From assembly GCA_964514395.1 (NCBI GenBank), contig CAZEQK010000045.1:1-24166 (forward strand): a stretch of 24,166 nucleotides of DNA. Reading direction: 5' to 3'. The stretch comes from CAZEQK01 sp964514395 (lineage in GTDB: Bacteria > Bacillota > Bacilli > Tepidibacillales > Tepidibacillaceae). This document shows positions 22,134 to 24,166 of the stretch, one piece after another. Numbering within the stretch: position 1 is the first letter of the stretch; the number at the start of each line of letters is the position of its first letter. The position numbers and the translations under genes are program-made. The notes beneath the pieces are model-generated. The model had not been told where the DNA came from and did not search any database. It saw only the letters and a program-made list of their open reading frames with translations.

Positions 22134-24166
22134 TTATTTCATTGCTGCTTCTACTACTTTAAGATCTTCTATAATATTATCAATATCTTCTGGATTCCAC
22201 GCAACCTTTTCTATCGATCCATTCCAATCATACTTGACATAAATATCCCCATTGTCTACAAGATCTTTTATTTTTGCTAAAGCATATACATATTTTGCAA
22301 TTACGATTTCCCTACTACTGGATTCCAAATCCCCAACCAAATTATAAACTAAATTATTCATTACAGTGTCTTTATTATTAATAAACTGTTTAGCAACATC
22401 AATTGCTGTAATTGCAAAGGAAATAATCGCTGCTTTACTGCTAATTGATTTTCCTATTACTTTTAAATTTTCTGGAAGTTTGCTGATATCGCCTAGCCTT
22501 TTTGCTTGTGATAAACTGTCTGAAGCAAGTGATAGCTTCTTCTTTACATTACCATAGAGATCATTTTTTGAAATAGTCTCAAACCCATTTATATTATTTA
22601 TTATTTCAGCTGCCCACCCGCCAATGAAAGGTATAATTCCATAGGCAGCTACAACTGCATTTTGTAATACACTATCAGGATAGAATCCATAAGAATTATC
22701 ACCATATTTGTATGTAAATGGGTTATACCCTGTTGGGTCAGTATAAATAAGAGGATTATTATGGACATAAGTATATAGATTTAAACTTAATGGATTCTTT
22801 ATATCCCCTTCATAAGTATCTTTATTTAAAAATCGTCCTTCTGATGGATCGTACCAACGAGCACGTAAATATAATGTTTTTGTTGTGTTATCCCATAACT
22901 CTCCCGTATAGCGGAATGGATTGTAAACAGCCTCATTTATGATTAAAGGATTACCCCATATATCATAGGTGTATTGATTTAACCTTGTATTTCCTGTTTT
23001 GTCTCTTAATTCTACTACATCACCATGACCATTGTGTAGATAGTAAGCTTTATTAAAATATTGATCTTCTGTTGCTACTAAACCTTTTCCACGAATATAT
23101 CTGGCTTTAAGAATCGGTATATCATTTACAATATTTGCTTCAGCAATAATATGGTCTCCGTCATAATAATAACGAGTTGTTTCTCCGTTTTCTACCCTTT
23201 CATATAAGAGTCCGTCTCCATTATATTTATATTCTACAGTTTTACCATCTGTAATTACTTTTATCAATTGATTTCTTTTATCGTAAGTATAATCGGCATT
23301 ATTACCATTCAAATTATCTGTTTGTAAGGTTTGACGGTTACCCCTATTATCATAGCTATAGACTTCGTTAAATTGATCAGAGGTTTTGATACGATCTAAT
23401 TCATCATAAGTATATTGATAAGTACCTTCATTATCAGTTTGACTTATAATATTATTATTTTGATCATAATCATAATTGTATGTGTTAAGAACTGTACCAT
23501 CAGACTTCTGATGTATTAATGTATTTAATTTAAGTCCATCATACGTATAAGTACTAACAACACCATTCCCCTGCTTAATTTGGTAAAGTAGATTATTTTT
23601 ATAATAAGTATATTCCGCATCAGAATCACTAAGACTTTCACCAATTTTATTTAAGCGATTCCTACTATCATAATTGTAATAAATATTATCACCAAAAGGA
23701 CCAGTCATTTGATTACGGTTTCTCTGTTCATCATAAGAATATTGAATAGATTTTCCGTCTGGATAGGTAATTGTGTTTAGCTGACCATTTGTTGGATTAT
23801 AAGCATAGGCAGTAGTTCCAGTATTATCTGTCATACTTTTACGTCTTCCTGCTGGATCATAGTTATACTGTACTATTCCATCAATGCTTATGCTTTTCCA
23901 TAATAAATTGTGATTTGTGTATTCATAAGTTAATTGGTCCCCATTTTGTTTAACTCTTTCTATAATATTACCATTTGCATCGTAATAAAATTTTTCATAT
24001 TTACTAGTCTCATCAATCTTTTTAATCAATCTACCTAGTTCATCATAATGTTTTTCAATTGAGCTTAAATCAGGATGAGTAATTTTTGTTAATTTTCCAA
24101 CCATATTATATTGATATTCTGTGGTTTCTAATTTAGGATTGGTTACACTTACAAGCTGGTTTAAGG
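22134..24166 (-). CDS. Rhs/YD-repeat polymorphic toxin, C-terminal part (5' end beyond window)
   Basis: The frame is open to the window edge (LVSVTNPKLETTEYQYNMVG continues upstream), so at least 677 residues of a larger protein are seen. About twenty YD repeats (YTYDELDRI, YDYDQNNNI, YSYDNRGNR) build the beta shell. The conserved core GHGDVVELRDKTG...YDIWGNP...NPFRYTGELWD...LYLRARWYDPSEGRF ends at LNLYTYVHNNPLIYTDPTGY, the usual boundary. The variable tip of about 190 residues after it has two hydrophobic stretches (LQNAVVAAYGIIPFIGG, SSKAAIISFAITAIDVA) and an acidic end; I see no nuclease motif and cannot name its activity. WapA-like delivery is likely in a Gram-positive. Numbers are relative to the visible part. 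Confidence 0.92.
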   Translation of the reverse strand, partial: LNQLVSVTNPKLETTEYQYNMVGKLTKITHPDLSSIEKHYDELGRLIKKIDETSKYEKFYYDANGNIIERVKQNGDQLTYEYTNHNLLWKSISIDGIVQYNYDPAGRRKSMTDNTGTTAYAYNPTNGQLNTITYPDGKSIQYSYDEQRNRNQMTGPFGDNIYYNYDSRNRLNKIGESLSDSDAEYTYYKNNLLYQIKQGNGVVSTYTYDGLKLNTLIHQKSDGTVLNTYNYDYDQNNNIISQTDNEGTYQYTYDELDRIKTSDQFNEVYSYDNRGNRQTLQTDNLNGNNADYTYDKRNQLIKVITDGKTVEYKYNGDGLLYERVENGETTRYYYDGDHIIAEANIVNDIPILKARYIRGKGLVATEDQYFNKAYYLHNGHGDVVELRDKTGNTRLNQYTYDIWGNPLIINEAVYNPFRYTGELWDNTTKTLYLRARWYDPSEGRFLNKDTYEGDIKNPLSLNLYTYVHNNPLIYTDPTGYNPFTYKYGDNSYGFYPDSVLQNAVVAAYGIIPFIGGWAAEIINNINGFETISKNDLYGNVKKKLSLASDSLSQAKRLGDISKLPENLKVIGKSISSKAAIISFAITAIDVAKQFINNKDTVMNNLVYNLVGDLESSSREIVIAKYVYALAKIKDLVDNGDIYVKYDWNGSIEKVAWNPEDIDNIIEDLKVVEAAMK

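Overview
The window is low-GC, AT-rich DNA with AAGGAGG-type ribosome sites, several TTG/GTG starts and hairpin/T-tract terminators. Together with a YheC/YheD-type spore-coat ATP-grasp protein, a collagen-like (exosporium-type) protein and a thermolysin-type protease, this points to an endospore-forming member of the Bacillales, probably Bacillaceae. I cannot fix genus or species. No rRNA, tRNA or CRISPR array was seen. One run of exactly 100 N (6710-6809) marks a scaffold gap, so this is a draft assembly.

Layout. 1-310: right end of an IS3-family (IS150-like) element whose transposase carries a premature stop, ending about 20 bp from an MFS drug exporter (333-1763, minus). 1968-3397: a membrane-anchored YpmS/DUF2140-like protein and a single-domain rhodanese (plus). 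3451-7072: a minus-strand block of a repeat-rich lipoprotein (split by the N gap), an OmpR-type response regulator, its histidine kinase, and a membrane protein joining a cytochrome-b561-like four-helix part to a sulfite-oxidase-type molybdopterin domain. 7265-9179: an isoprenylcysteine-methyltransferase-like membrane protein, mutY, and a short MFS-like tail fragment. 9315-13380: a truncated hypothetical gene, a secreted M4 metalloprotease with PPC and CUB-like C-terminal domains preceded by a chain of inverted repeats, and a DUF2167 membrane protein. 13612-15419: divergent collagen-like and YheC/D-type genes, probably expressed in sporulation. 15449-16916: an NAD-dependent epimerase/dehydratase-like gene with an in-frame stop at codon 49, divergent from an HxlR regulator.

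16.9-20.5 kb is a mobile-element graveyard: a TnsB/Mu-type transposase scrap, an ECF sigma factor plus YCII/DGPF gene pair of visibly higher GC, a frameshifted N-terminus of a tyrosine recombinase, an array of six CATAAGTTTGCC-like sites (four direct, then two inverted) that includes a 100-bp tandem repeat, and a frameshifted scrap of a rolling-circle Rep protein.

20.5 kb to the window end is an Rhs/YD-repeat polymorphic toxin locus on the minus strand. It holds the C-terminal two thirds or more of an Rhs protein with a variable tip, a two-helix membrane protein right behind it (likely immunity protein), then a degenerate second Rhs tip whose last codons contain the ribosome site for a double-CxxC protein that is itself broken by one extra base. 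This is the typical picture of a working toxin/immunity pair followed by a displaced, decaying one, and it is the most interesting system in the window. At least six genes here are disrupted, so real decay and draft-sequence error both need checking.
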